Of a DNA stretch of 64,000 nt, positions 23,846-35,190 are shown one piece after another. Numbering within the stretch: the stretch's first letter is position 1; every line of letters begins with the position of its first letter. Where the stretch lies: assembly GCF_902167145.1 (NCBI RefSeq), contig NC_050104.1:96669849-96733848 (forward strand), written 5' to 3'. The notes under the pieces were generated by a model that worked only from the letters and a program-made list of their open reading frames with translations, was not told the DNA's origin and searched no databases. Origin of the DNA: Zea mays. Lineage: Eukaryota > Streptophyta > Magnoliopsida > Poales > Poaceae. Both the position numbers and the translations under genes were made by a program.

Positions 23846-24060
23846 GATTCATGTGATCATTTTCCTTGTATTCTTTTCTATTGTTGGTTATATACCAGAT
23901 TTTAGAAGATTCTTGTGATCCTTTTCCTTATATTCTTTTCTATTGTTGGTTATATATCAGATTTTAGAAGATTCTTGAGATCCTTTTCCTTGTATTCTTT
24001 TCTATTGTTGGTTATATATCAGATTTTAGAAGATTCTTGTGATCCTTTTCCTTGTATTTT
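23846..24060. repeat. 62-bp tandem repeat, about 3.5 copies
   Basis: Units start at 23846, 23908, 23970 and 24032 with gattcttgtgatccttttcc (first unit gattcatgtgatcattttcc). They continue through attcttttctattgttgg and end at tcagattttagaa. The period is 62 bp from the second unit on. Confidence 0.9.
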
Positions 24061-24385
24061 ATTCACCTGCGTGTTTTTTTGATGTGTGTCTGAGAGAACA
24101 GAAACTTCTAGATTGTTCTTTGTATTTTTCTTGTAACGTATCAATAAATTGAATATATTTCCCATCGCGATCCAGATACAGAACGCAAAGTTGGATCACG
24201 GCTTAGACATGTCGCGCGCGACAGGTCCGTATATACTGCGATTTCCTTGGCCTTGCGCGGACATGAGAGTATATGACATAGGGTGGCCTCACCCTCCCTG
24301 CACGCCCGGTCGGTTTGGATGAAAAAAAGAATTCTACGCACATGTCGCGTCTCGCTTTACACTGCTACTAATGCTACCACTTTAC

Positions 24386-25180
24386 TGATGTTGTAATATC
24401 CAGTGAGCCACTAGGGACATTTTTGCAACAACTGTTCTAGTGATAGCAATAACATCTTTCTCTTGCAACGAAAGTCGTGATTATTGCAACGCACAAATAA
24501 AGTGGCAAAAAGGTGCATATTTTGCAACCACTTTTAAAGGTTGTGGCTATAACTAACACGTAATGCTACAACTTTACTGATGTTGTAATATCTGGTGAGC
24601 CACTAGGGACATTTTGCAACAACTATTCTAGTGGTAGCAATAACATCTTCATGATTATTGCAACGCACAAGTAAAGTGGCAAAAAAGGTGCATAAATTGC
24701 AACCACTTTTAAAGGTTGTGGCAGTAAGTAACACCTAATGCTACAACTTTATTGTTGTTGCAATATCCGTGTGACACTAGAGTAATTTTGCAACAACTGT
24801 TCTAGTGGTCGCAATAACACCTTTCTCTTGCAACGAAAGTCATGGTTATCGCAATGCACAAAAAAAGTGGCGAAACGGTCCATATATTGCAACCACTTTT
24901 AAAGGTCATGGCAATAAATAATATCTAATGCAACAAAAATATTGTTGTTGCAATATCTGTCGTGGCATTAGGGTGATTTTGCAACAACTGTTCTAGTGGT
25001 CGCAATAACACCTTTCTCTTGCAACGAAAGTCATGGTTATCGCAATGCACAAAAAAAGTGGCAAAACGGTCCATATATTGCAACCACTTTTAAAGGTCGT
25101 GGCAATAAATAACATCTAATGCAACAAAAATATTGTTGTTGCAATATCTGTCGTGGCATTAGGGTGATTTTTTAGTAGTG
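24386..25180. repeat. Right subterminal repeats of the CACTA element, about four long units
   Basis: Units of 174-192 bp start at about 24386, 24578, 24752, 24942 and (partial) 25132 with (t/a)ttgttgttgcaatatc or the variant tgatgttgtaatatc. Each contains gcaacaactgttctagtg, ttgcaacgaaag and ttgcaaccacttttaaaggt. Short ttgcaac motifs, candidate TNPA sites, are thus amplified as part of longer units. The terminal inverted repeat closes the region at 25180. Confidence 0.88.
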
Positions 25181-25289
25181 GAAGAAATAGAGAAATGGAG
25201 AAAGAGATAGAAAGAGGTAAGTTTATGTGACTTAGTCAACTAGATTATGCTCTAATCATGTGTGTCTAAGTCACAGGGAATCCCTCCAA

Positions 25290-25607
25290 GAAGCCCTCCA
25301 TGAAGTCCCTGTTCATCTTGCTTGTTGCGGAAGACCAACTTGGTTCCTACAACATTTTGGTTAGGATGTGGTACTAAGGTACAAACCTCATTCCTCTTAA
25401 AGTTATTGAGCTATTCTTGCATAGCCATGACCCAATATAGATCCTTAACTGGATCTTCTACCATGAAAGGCTCAAGAGATGATACAAAAGAGTAATTCTC
25501 ACAAAAACTTGTAATTCTAGAGCGTGTAGTTACTCCCTTATGTATGTATCCAAGGATCTTGTCCACAGGATGATCTCTTTGAATTGTTTGGTGGACCCTT
25601 GGATGAG
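25290..25607 (-). pseudogene. Sirevirus pol remnant (start of reverse transcriptase), left part
   Basis: On the minus strand this matches the 34840-34560 region of the nested Sirevirus: HPRVHQ, IQRDHPV, ILG, IHKGVTTRSRI, FCENYSFVSS and MAMQE. It is broken at 25607 by the chromovirus insertion and continues at 46760. It is older than the chromovirus that interrupts it. Confidence 0.82.
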
Positions 25608-28600
25608 TGTAACACTCGGTTTTGGGGGCAAAACCGAATGCATAGCATATGTGTGCCAGGATCCATTTTCCACACATATGTTGACGTCACAAGTATAATA
25701 CATCAAAAGACAATGCAATAAAGGCATAAAAAGAGTAGAGTAACTTTATTACATCATCCAGATCATAGTGTCTCAAAAAGTATCATTATCAAAGTACAAC
25801 AGAATTAAGCATGGACACTCTTCCACAGGAAGGTGACTAGCGCATCATTAGACTTAGTACTCGTCGACATCATCTGCAAAGTCTTCTTCATCACCCTCTG
25901 ATCAAAATATTAGCAAGGGGTGAGCTCACTTATGGTCGGGGCTCAACAAGTGGGAGGAGCAATGCAAGTTTAACAAGGTAGGCTATGGATAAGCGGTAAG
26001 CATTTTAGTTGGTCAATATTTTATTAACAACGCCTGATTTACTAATTGTAAGTATATCCCAAAATTCCCAATTAAACATAAGTACATGATTATATATCAA
26101 AACACTTAAGTGATACCACTTAAGCAATCCATTTATAAATCATCGGATCATGATGTATTTTCTGTCTTTAAGTTCAATTATCATGTGAGGGTCCAGGTTG
26201 CTCTTAACCGTGAGCATGACTGACATATCAGTTTTACACTCTGTAGAGGTGGTACAACTTTACCCACAAGCCAAGTATCCCATCTACCCTGGGTTGTACG
26301 GACCTATAAACACTGTCGAGGTGAATGGCTAGGGATCCACTACGAGGGTTTCACAAAACACACCTAATACGAAACAACCTGCTAAGGTTTATAGGTCAGT
26401 GTGGAGGCCCTCTGGGCGAGACAACTTAGCCAACTCTACGTCCCCATGTTAACATGAGCTGTCACCACTGTCGATCCCCTTCTTGTCCATATTTTAGAAA
26501 AGGTTGCTAAGTACTAAGCGCATTAAGCTAATTACCAAAGCCAGAGCCATGATAGCGCTCGTGGTTGCACTGTTATCCTGGATGGTCACTCCATGTTCCA
26601 TTTAATATGAAATAATCTTGTTTAACTATCGGGTTAACATCATAATAAAAATTTCATTTCTGGAACAATATTATTATAAAAGAGTGACATCATAATTGTC
26701 AAGGTGAGCAATAGAAAAAATTGCTAAGCATAGCATTTATCCCAGGGTAATCAAGGAATAGGGTTGGTATTTCTAGGAAATCCTATTTAAGCAAATCCCA
26801 TCAAATTATGAAAATATTCAAAAAGTAAACATTACTATATGCATTACTTGGGTACAAATAGAAATGTAGAGGGAGAATCCACTTGCCTTCCTCAAGGGTG
26901 TCCTGCGGGTCGTCTTCGAACGAGTTTGGTTCGTCTACCACACAGTCAGCTTCTAATATTAATTCACATATCGTACATACAAAAGAAAATATACACCAAA
27001 GAAATAAACATACACCATTACATAAACAATCACATACCACGCAACTATACTTATAAATAATGCCTAAATCATAATTATTCTATTAATCCACTAAATTTTC
27101 CACTTTGAATTATGATTAGTGACAATTATATGGGCATGTGACTATGAAGGTATTTTTATCTAACATAGCTTAGATGGAATGACTTAATAATTCTACAGAA
27201 GTAAATTGCTAATTAATTATTTTCTTAATGACTAATAATAATCTTTTGGTTTTATCCTTTCCTTTCTAGATAGAAATTATACGTATCGCTAAAAATGTTT
27301 ATTTATAAATCACATAACATTAATATTCTAAGAATTAATGCAAGTCTCTAATTTTGTACTTTAGTAACATAATCATGGTTATTTCGATATAAATAGATTT
27401 TGTACCAATTCTCAGTGAATAAGCGATATGCGTATGAATACTTATATCATGATTAGTAAAAATCTATATTTTAACCTGACCGAAAAGATGTGGCCTGATA
27501 CCTCTTTTATTTTCTCATATTAGTAAAACTATACTTAAACATAATATTATTTTATGTGCTAAAATGAGAAGTTAATCGTAAATACTTCTAGTACAAAGTT
27601 AATGAATCATAACGTTATTTATTTTAAAAATATAAAAATAATGTCCATATCCAAAATATTGTTGCCAGGGTGATTCATAATTAAACGTATACATCAGGGG
27701 TCTCTTTTTAATAGTTTCTGAATTGGATATTTCAGAATTAATTTTGCTCAAGCGCAGGGGGCTAAAATGTAAAAAGTGCATCTTCTACCTTGGGTTTGTG
27801 CCCGTGTGCAGGGAGCTCCGCTAGCAGGGAGAAAACGGGACAGGGGTGGCGCGGCACGGAAGCTCCAGCGAGGCGCGCAGGGCACGACGATGAAGTCCGG
27901 CGGCTTGGGCGAGCTACACGGACGGTCTGGTGCGGCAGCGTCGCGAGAGAGAGAAGGGAGAGCTTGGGCGCTATTTGGAGATGTGAGCTCGTGCAGGGGA
28001 GAGAAGGGGCTCCGCCCGGTTCCATTTATAGGGAGAGGGGAGGAGGAGAAGAGCCGGGGAGGGGAGAAGACGGCGACGGCGCCATTAAAACGCCATTGAT
28101 GGTGTTGCCATAACGTTGGACGTTATGGCTCTGAGAGAGGGGAATGGGGACGAGAGGAGGAGCCGCAACGACAGTTTTGGGTCCAGTAGACAAAGCGGGC
28201 GAGAGGATGGAGGGCACGGCCGAGCACGATCGCTCAGGGGCTAGTGCTGGCGGCGCGGAATGGCGCACAGAAGCGTGTCCACGCGAGGAAGATGGGGAGG
28301 CTGGGGTGGGCCCCACGAGCCATAGAGAGAGGGTGAGGGGGAGAGTGGAGGGCGCGCGGATGGGCCGCAGTTGGGCCCTGGTGGCCGATTCGGCTAGGCC
28401 GGCTTGGGTTTCAGTTTTCCTTTTTCCTTTTTTTCTCTCTTTCTTTTCCATTAAATATATATATATATATATATTTATAAATATCTCTAAAAATCATAAT
28501 AATTATCCAAAAATATTTCGCATTAAAAAAGTAATTTTTAGACCAAAGTTCTCATATTAATTAATTGGGCTTTCAATATAAAAGAAATTCTACAAAAACA

Positions 28601-28739
28601 ACCATAAATCAAATATGAGCAAACAAGAATTATTCTAAATGCAAATAAGATCAAACACTTGAAATAAAAGTTCTTCACTTTATTTACCACTTAGTAATCT
28701 AAATGCATTATTTTTAGTTGATGGTTTTAAGGTGTTACA
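25608..28739 (-). repeat. 3' LTR of the chromovirus (3,132 bp)
   Basis: Collinear with 43641-46759 along its whole length, with scattered substitutions and small indels. A (ta)n tract at about 28452-28473 is present here and absent from the other LTR. The GC-rich 27760-28450 part gives long but meaningless frames on both strands. On the minus strand a TATA box lies at 28022-28033. Confidence 0.95.
28022..28033 (-). promoter_or_regulatory. LTR promoter TATA box (chromovirus, 3' LTR)
   Basis: Minus strand ccctataaatgg, conserved at 46056-46067 in the other LTR. Transcription would start about 30 bases further left, within the GC-rich leader. Confidence 0.65.
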
Positions 28740-28765
28740 AACCTACCCCCTGAAAAGAATCTCAT
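28740..28765 (-). other. Polypurine tract of the chromovirus
   Basis: On the minus strand the sequence just before the 3' LTR is ttttcagggggtaggtt. It is G-rich and adjacent to the LTR start, as expected for the plus-strand primer. Confidence 0.7.
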
Positions 28766-28773
28766 CCCCGAGA

Positions 28774-29913
28774 TTAACGAAATTCTGAAAATAGATGGGG
28801 GAATTCTGCTCTGAGTTCATCTTCTCTTTCCCAAGTGGCCTCATCCTCCGAATGATGACTCCACTGAACTTTGCACATGTTGATAATTTTATTCTGAGTA
28901 ATCCTACGAGATGTTTCCATAATTCTGATAAGGTACTCCGAATAAGTCAAATCTTCATTAACGTTGAGTTCTTCCATAGGTAATTGTTCCTCAGGTACTC
29001 TTAAGCACTTCTTAAGTTGTGATACATGAAATACGTCTTGCACATCCGATAAGTTATCGGGTAGTTCTAACTGATACAATACTTCACCTTTTCTTTCCAA
29101 AATTTTGAATGGGCCAATGTAGAGAGGAGATAGTTTACCTTTAACCTTAAATCTTTTCATTCTTCTCATTGGTGAGACCTTAAGGTATACGAAGTCTCCA
29201 ACTTCAAAAATCAACTCTCTTTTTCTATTGTCAGCATAGCTTTTCTGTCTCGATTGTGCCGTTTTCAAACTTTCTCTGACACTCTGTACTTGCTTCTCTG
29301 CTTCTTGGAGAATTTCTGGGCCAAATACTTGACTTTCTCTAGTCTGATTCCAATAAAGCGGAGTTCTGCATTTCCATCCATAAAGTGCTTCAAACGGTGC
29401 CATCTTTAGACTTGCTTGATAATTGTTGTTATATGAGAATTCTGCATAAGACAAACTTTTATCCCAACTTCTACCATGCTTTAGAGCAAAAGCTCTTAAC
29501 ATATCTTCCAACACTTGATTTGTTCTTTCTGTTTGTCCATCTGTTTGCGGATGATAGGCTAAGCTGAAGTTTAGCTTGGTATCCATGGACTCATGTAATC
29601 TTTTCCAAAAGCATGAGGTAAATTGGGTTCCTCAGTTTGATACGATCTTCTTCGGTACTCCATGCAGACAAACAATCCTTGACATGTATAACTCTGCTAA
29701 CTGGGCTCCCGAGTAAGTTGTCTTCACAGGTATAAAGTGTGCCACTTTAGTCAACCTGTCCACTATAACCCATATGGAATCATAGCCGTCACGAGTACAG
29801 GGTAATCGAACTATGAAATCCATACCAATTTCTTCCCATTTCCATTTCGATACCTTGAGAGGTTGTAACAATCCTTCTGGTCTTTGATGTTCGGCTTTAA
29901 CTCGTTGACACAC
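28774..29913 (-). pseudogene. Chromovirus integrase and chromodomain, with a stop at the second catalytic position
   Basis: 29913-29632 holds the start of the integrase core (WEEIGMDFIVRLP, then IWVIVDRLTK), with the first catalytic Asp in the MDF motif. Directly after it, at the place of the second catalytic Asp, the frame reads VSN followed by TGA. So the Asp is replaced by Asn and the next codon is a stop. 29586-28774 continues with HPQTDGQTERTNQ (third catalytic residue, Glu, present), the C-terminal HVSQLKKCL motif, and a chromodomain near the end (VQWSHH, EATWEREDELR, FPHLF). Chromodomains steer integration toward particular chromatin marks. This copy cannot make active integrase. Confidence 0.92.
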
Positions 29914-30181
29914 ATCACATAGTGCAACATAAGTAGCAACATCTCTTTTCAGACCGTACCACCAATACTTTCCTTTAGGTCCTGGTACATCTTAGCACTT
30001 CTAGGGTGAATAGAATTAGCTGAATCATGAGCTTCTCTTAAGATAAGTTGGCGTAGGTGCTCGATTTCTAGTACACATATTCTCTTTTTAAACCATAATG
30101 TGCCTTGTTCATCTTCCATGAAATAGGAGGTTCTCCCAAATTAATCTGTGCTTTAATTTCTTTGATTTTCTCATTAGATTC

Positions 30182-31259
30182 TTATCCTTTACGAATCTCC
30201 TGTTCCAAAGTAGATTCCACTTCCATAACCATGGCTTCCATATTATTGAGCATACCAAGGTTGAGTTGTTCCATTTCCCAACATAACTCCTGTGGCATCA
30301 AATAGGTAGTAAGATTGTTCACTTGGCCTTTACGACTGAAAGCATCTGCCACTATATTTGCTTTTCCTGGGTGATATTGTATTTCCAAATCATAGTCTTT
30401 GATTAACTCAAGCCATCTTCGCAGTCTTAGGTTGAGTTCCTTCTGCGTGAATATGTATTTCAAGCTTTTGTTATCCGTGAAGATTTTGCACTTGTTTACA
30501 ATCATGTAGTGCCTCCAAATCTTCAAAGCGTGCACTATGACAGGCAATTCTAGATCATGTGTAGGATAATTCTTTTCATGCTTCTGTAACTGCCTTGAGG
30601 TATAGGCTATTACTTTTCCTTCTTGCATCAATACACATCTAAGTCCTAGATGTGTTGCATCGCAATACACGTCAAATCCTTTGTGAATGTCAGTAATCAG
30701 CACTGGTGCAGTGGTTAGCTTTTCCTTTAATTCCTCAAAACATTTCTGACATGCTTCATCCCACTTAAACTCTTTTCCTTTCTCCAGCAGTGAAGTAAAG
30801 GGTCTCACTATTTTGGAGAAGCCTTCAATAAATCTTCTATAGTATCCTGCCAAACCGAGGAAACTCTTGATCTTGGACACAACCGTTGGTTGCTTCCAAT
30901 TTAATATTTCACTAATTTCACCGGGGTCTACCTTGATTCCTCCATCTGTGATAATATAACCAAGTAAAGCGACTTCCTTTAGTCAAAAATCACACTTTGA
31001 AAATTTCGCATACAATTGGTTGTCACGAAGCTTCTGTAGAACTAGTCTCAGATGATCTTTATGTGTTTCTTCATTCTGAGAGTATACTAGTATATCGTCG
31101 ATGAATACAACCACAAACTGGTCAAGGTATTCCATGAATACTTTATTCATCAAGTTCATAAAGTAAGCCGGTGCATTTGTCAGTCCAAATGACATGACCA
31201 AAAACTCATATAGTCTATATCTTCTAGTGAAGGATGTCTTAGGTACATCTTCAGTTCGA
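30182..31259 (-). pseudogene. Chromovirus reverse transcriptase (second part) and RNase H
   Basis: 31259-30983 contains the RT core after the Sirevirus insertion ([11 protein letters not shown], then FIDDILVYS with the catalytic DD pair) and stops at 30983. 30880-30182 begins with [12 protein letters not shown] and covers the RT connection and RNase H ([39 protein letters not shown]). The first part of RT is on the other side of the nested element, at 40453-40184. Confidence 0.92.
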
Positions 31260-31264
31260 ATCTT

Positions 31265-32470
31265 GAAAGTTGCCTAGAGGGGGTGAATAGGCGAAACATG
31301 AAAATTATGAACTTTGAACACACACTACACTTAGGGCTAGGGTTAGAAATAAATTCGGAGTGCGGAATATTGTTCCTCTTACTATGAGTTGCTCAATTAA
31401 TGCGGATAACCTTGGGAGCCAACTCAAAACAATATGAGCAAGGGAACTTTAGAGAGAGAGAGAGAGGGGATAAACAAATCGAGTGGAGATCAACACAAAT
31501 GAACACGACGATTTGTTTACCGAGGTTCGGTTCCAAAGAACCTAGTCCCCGTTGAGGAGGCCACAAAGGCCGGGTCTATTCCAACCCTTTCCCTCTCTCA
31601 AATGGTCACTTAGATCGCTTGAGTGCTTCTCCTTAATCACTTGGGTCACTAAGACCCCTCAAGGATCACCACACACTTAGGTGTCTCTTGCTAGCTTTAT
31701 AAAGCACTTAGAAGAATTAGAGTGAGAAGGAAAAAGCAATCCAAGCAACAAGAGAAACAAAGGAAACACAAAACACCCTCTCTCAAGTCTCTAAGCACTT
31801 GAGTTGATTTTGAGCCTTGGAGAGGATTTGATCTTTTGATTGTGTCTTGGAGTGTATTCTTTTGCTCTTGTATTAAATGTGAAGGTCTGAAAACTTGGAT
31901 CGCTTGAATGGAGGTGGTTGGGGTGTTTATAGCCTCCAACCACTTCCTAGCCATTGGCTGTCAATGGGCACACCGGACAGTCCGGTGGTGCACCGGACAT
32001 GACACTATTCACTGTTCGGTGCGTGCCACGCCAGCCGACCGTTGGGGTTTGGAGCGGTTGACCGTTGAAGTCCTTTGTCCTCTTGCGGCACCGAGCAGTC
32101 CGGTTCACTGTTTCTCCTGCCAGCGTAGTCGACCGTTGGCGAAGTTGACCGTTGCTCCGTTGGCTCACCGGACAGTCCGGTGCACATCGGACAGTCCGGT
32201 GAATTATAGCGGAGTGACTCTGAGAAAAACCCGAGAGCGGTCAGTTCGCGAGGTGCCTCGGCCTGGGCACCGGATAGTGTCCGGTGCGCCACTGGTTGTA
32301 TTTGCTCCAAACTTTGTAAAGTTCCCCAACTCATTTTCTTTGTTGGTTTATGTTGAACTTTTGCACCTAAGATAAATGACAACTAGGGAAACTAGTTAGT
32401 CCACGTGGTTTGTGATGGACGTCAAACACCAAAATCGATTATAGGAAATGTTGAGGTCATTTCCCTTTCA
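31265..32470 (-). repeat. 3' LTR of the Sirevirus, with palindromic CGGACAGTCCG arrays
   Basis: Contains at least three copies of the near-palindrome cggacagtccggtg between 31970 and 32210. The TATA box ggctataaacac is read on the minus strand near 31924-31934. Such clustered palindromes are candidate transcription-factor sites. Which factor binds them is not known from sequence. Confidence 0.92.
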
Positions 32471-33224
32471 ATCTCCCGCTTTTTGGTGATTGATGCCAAC
32501 ACAAACCAAAGCAAATATAAAGTGTAGGAATGAAACTAGTTTGCAATTAGACAGTTGTACATAAGTTACTTTGAATTTAAACCAACAGAAAGTATTTCTA
32601 AGTATATGTGACTGCTTTCTTCTAGTTTAACATTTTGGACCACATTTGCACCACTTTGCTTGTTTTTGCAAATCCTTTGGAAAAATATTTTCAAATTCTT
32701 TTACAAATAGCCAATTGTATAAGAATATGATTTAAAAAAACATTTTCAAGATTTTTGTAAATTCTCCCCCCTGTTTCAAATTCTTTTTCTTTGGCTAAAT
32801 AAAAGCTCCCCCTAAAGAAATTCTCCTCTTAGCTGTCAAGAGGGTTTTGTAATTTGAATAATTTCTCCCCTTTGTGAAACAATCAGTTTTTGAAAATGAG
32901 GTGGTGGTGCGGTCCTTTTGCTTTGGGCCTATTAATTCTCCCCATTTGGCATTAATCGCCAAAAACAAAGAAACTTGAGAGGCCTAATATTTAAGAATGT
33001 GAGTGAAAGAGTAGGGAAAAGGATAAATGATACCAACAGAGTTGTAGTGGAAGCCTTGCCTTAGCTGAATACTTCATTTCCCTTTAAATCTAAGACTAAT
33101 CATAGAGATACTCATGGAAGCATATTAGTATTAACCTTGGCACAAGAAGAATAAGAAATATGCATTTGTACCAAATGAAAGAGACATGATCAAAGGTATA
33201 TAAATGAGCTATATGTGTAATGTT
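32471..33224 (-). other. Sirevirus 3' non-coding region
   Basis: About 750 bp lie between the RNase H stop (33225) and the 3' LTR. On the minus strand it starts as ordinary AT-rich DNA and ends with the polypurine tract (caccaaaaagcgggagat before tgaaag). No envelope-like frame is visible, although some Sireviruses carry one here. Confidence 0.7.
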
Positions 33225-34489
33225 TCAATCAAAGTTCCGAGAATCTAAGATGTTTATTTCATTCCTAAGTTTGCTAAAAGTCTTTTCATCTAGGGGCCTG
33301 GTAAAGATATCTGCTAATTGGTTGTGGGTTCTAACATTAGCAATTTCAATATCCCCCTTTTGTTGGTGATCTCTCAAAAAGTGATACCGGATGTCTATGT
33401 GCTTAGTGCGGTTGTGTTCAACGGGATTATCTGCCATGCAGATTGCACTCTCATTATCACATAGGAGAGGGACTTTGCTCAACTTGTAGCCATAGTCCCT
33501 AAGGGTTTGCCTCATCCAGAGCAATTGTGTCCAACAATGTCCTACGATAATATACTCGGCTTCGGCGGTGGATAGAGCTACTGAGTTTTGTTTCTTTGAA
33601 GCCCAAGACACCAGGGATCTTCCTAGAAACTGACAATTCCCTGATGTGCTCTTCCTGTCAATTTTACATCCAGCATAATCGACATCGGAATACCCAATTA
33701 AATCAAAGGTAGATCCCTTGGGGTACCATAGCCCAAACTTAGGAGTGTAAACTAAATATCTCATGGTTCTTTTCACGACCCTAAGGTGAACTTCCTTAGG
33801 ATTTGCCAGGAACCTTGCACACATGCATACGGAAAGCATTATATCCAGTCAAGAAGCACATAAATAGAATAAAGAACCTATCATCGACCGGTATACCTTT
33901 TGATCTACAGATTTACCTCCCGTGTCAAGGTCAAGATGCCCATTTGTTCCCGTAGGTGTCTTGATGGGCTTGGCATTCTTCATTCCAAACTTCTTCAGTA
34001 TATCTTGAATGTACTTAGTTTGGCAGATGAAGGTGCCCTCTTGGAGTTGCTTGATTTGAAATCCAAGGAAATACTTCAACTCCCCCATCATAGACATCTC
34101 GAATTTCTGTATCATAATCCTACTAAATTCTTCACAAGAGGACTTGTTAGTTGACCCAAATATAATATCATCAACATAAATTTGGCATATAAACAAGTCT
34201 TTAGCAATTGTTTTAGTGAAGAGAGTAGGATCAGGCATTCATACCATGCTCTTGGGGCTTGCTTGAGCCCATAAAGTGACATTGAGAGCTTATACACATG
34301 TTTAGGATACTCACTATCTTCAAAGCTGGGAGGTTGCTCAACATATACCTCTTCCTTGATAGGACCATTGAGGAAGGAACTCTTCACGTCCATTTGATAT
34401 AACTTAAAGCCATGGTAAGTAGCATATGCAAGTAATATATGAATTGACTCAAGCCTAGCTACGAGTGCATAGGTTTCATCGAAATCCAA
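33225..34489 (-). pseudogene. Sirevirus reverse transcriptase and RNase H
   Basis: 34489-34112 has KLYQMDVKSSFLNG and the LYGLKQAPRAWYE motif of Copia RT. It shifts frame into 34238-33849 with the catalytic YVDDIIFGS and MGELKYFLGFQI. A single in-frame TGA follows YLCAS at 33849-33847. From 33839 the frame continues with RNase H (DVDYAGCKIDRKSTSG, WASKKQNSVALSTAEAEYI, CDNESAI, RTKHIDIRYHFLRD). The TGA and the changed codon two places on both fit C-to-T change in CG dinucleotides. Confidence 0.92.
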
Positions 34490-34504
34490 ACCTTCGACTT
34501 GTGA

Positions 34505-35170
34505 TTATCCTTTGGCAACAAGTCGGGCTTTGTTCCTAGTCACCACACCATGATCATCTTGTTTGTTGCGGAATACCCACTTGGTACCTACAACATTTTG
34601 GTTAGGACATGAAACTAAATGCCATACCTCATTCCTTGTGAAGTTATTGAGCTCCTCTTGCATTGCCACCACCCAGTCTGGGTCTCTTAGTGCATCCTCT
34701 ATCATGTATGGTTCAATAGAAGACACAAAAGAGTAATGTTCACAGAAATGAGCAATTCGAGATCTAGTGGTTACCCCCTTGTGAATGTCACCAAGAATTG
34801 AGTTAACAGGGTGATCTCTTTGAATTGCTTGGTGGACTCTTGGGTGCGATGGTCTTTGGTCTTGAATTTCTTGATCATCTTCCTTGTCTTGATCATCTTC
34901 ATCTCCCCCTTGATCAATGTCCTCCCCTTGAGGTGGCTCATCATCTTGATCTTCATCTTCTTCTTCTTGAGTCATGTCCTCCTCTTGAGTTGGTGGAGAT
35001 GATTGTATGGAACATGATGGTTGATCTTGTGCTTGTGGAGGCTCTTCGGATTCCTTTGGACACACATCCCCAATGGACATGTTCCTTAGCGCGACGCACG
35101 GAGCCTCTTCATCATCTAGTTCATCAAGATCAACTTTCTCCACTTGGGAGCCATTAGTCTCATCAAACAT
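34505..35170 (-). pseudogene. Sirevirus integrase C-terminal extension and RT start
   Basis: A 221-residue frame rich in Asp/Glu/Gln (typical for the Copia linker between integrase and RT). It then reads HPRVHQAIQRDHPVNSILG, WVVAMQEEL and KWVFRNKQD. It ends with a TAA after RLVAKG, where the next frame (34489) continues in phase. Confidence 0.88.
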
Positions 35171-35190
35171 AATGTCACAAGAAACTTCAA

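Larger units (their letters stand above)
10702..25180 (-). mobile_element. CACTA (En/Spm) transposon, 14.48 kb, with gene-fragment cargo
   Basis: The left end starts CACTACTAAAAAATCACC and the right end is its exact inverse complement (18 bp perfect). Both ends are flanked by GAA (10699-10701 and 25181-25183), the 3-bp TSD of CACTA elements. Subterminal regions are packed with short gttgcaat/ttgcaac motifs, the kind of array bound by TNPA. Both transposon genes read on the minus strand: TNP2 (21863-20400, truncated) and a TNPA-like gene (15348-12357). Between and beyond them lie plus-strand fragments of apparent host origin, a Grande-like LTR piece and an internal duplication. With TNP2 incomplete the copy should be non-autonomous. 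It could still move if a full TNP2 were supplied from elsewhere, because both ends look intact. Confidence 0.93.

Noticed and set aside
23846..24060. CRISPR-like regular repeat
   Set aside because: The units are contiguous with no unique spacers, and the organism is a plant; it is a simple tandem repeat.
27762..28560. Several overlapping frames of 87-141 residues on both strands
   Set aside because: They lie in the GC-rich leader of the chromovirus LTR and recur, altered, at 45778-46483 in the other LTR; not conserved as proteins.
31908..32382. Plus-strand frame of 155 residues and its neighbours in the Sirevirus LTR
   Set aside because: Runs through the LTR and its palindromic arrays, includes promoter sequence, and the same frame is interrupted in the partner LTR.
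34771..35157. Plus- and minus-strand frames opposite the Sirevirus acidic linker
   Set aside because: Shadows of the Asp/Glu-rich linker coding sequence.
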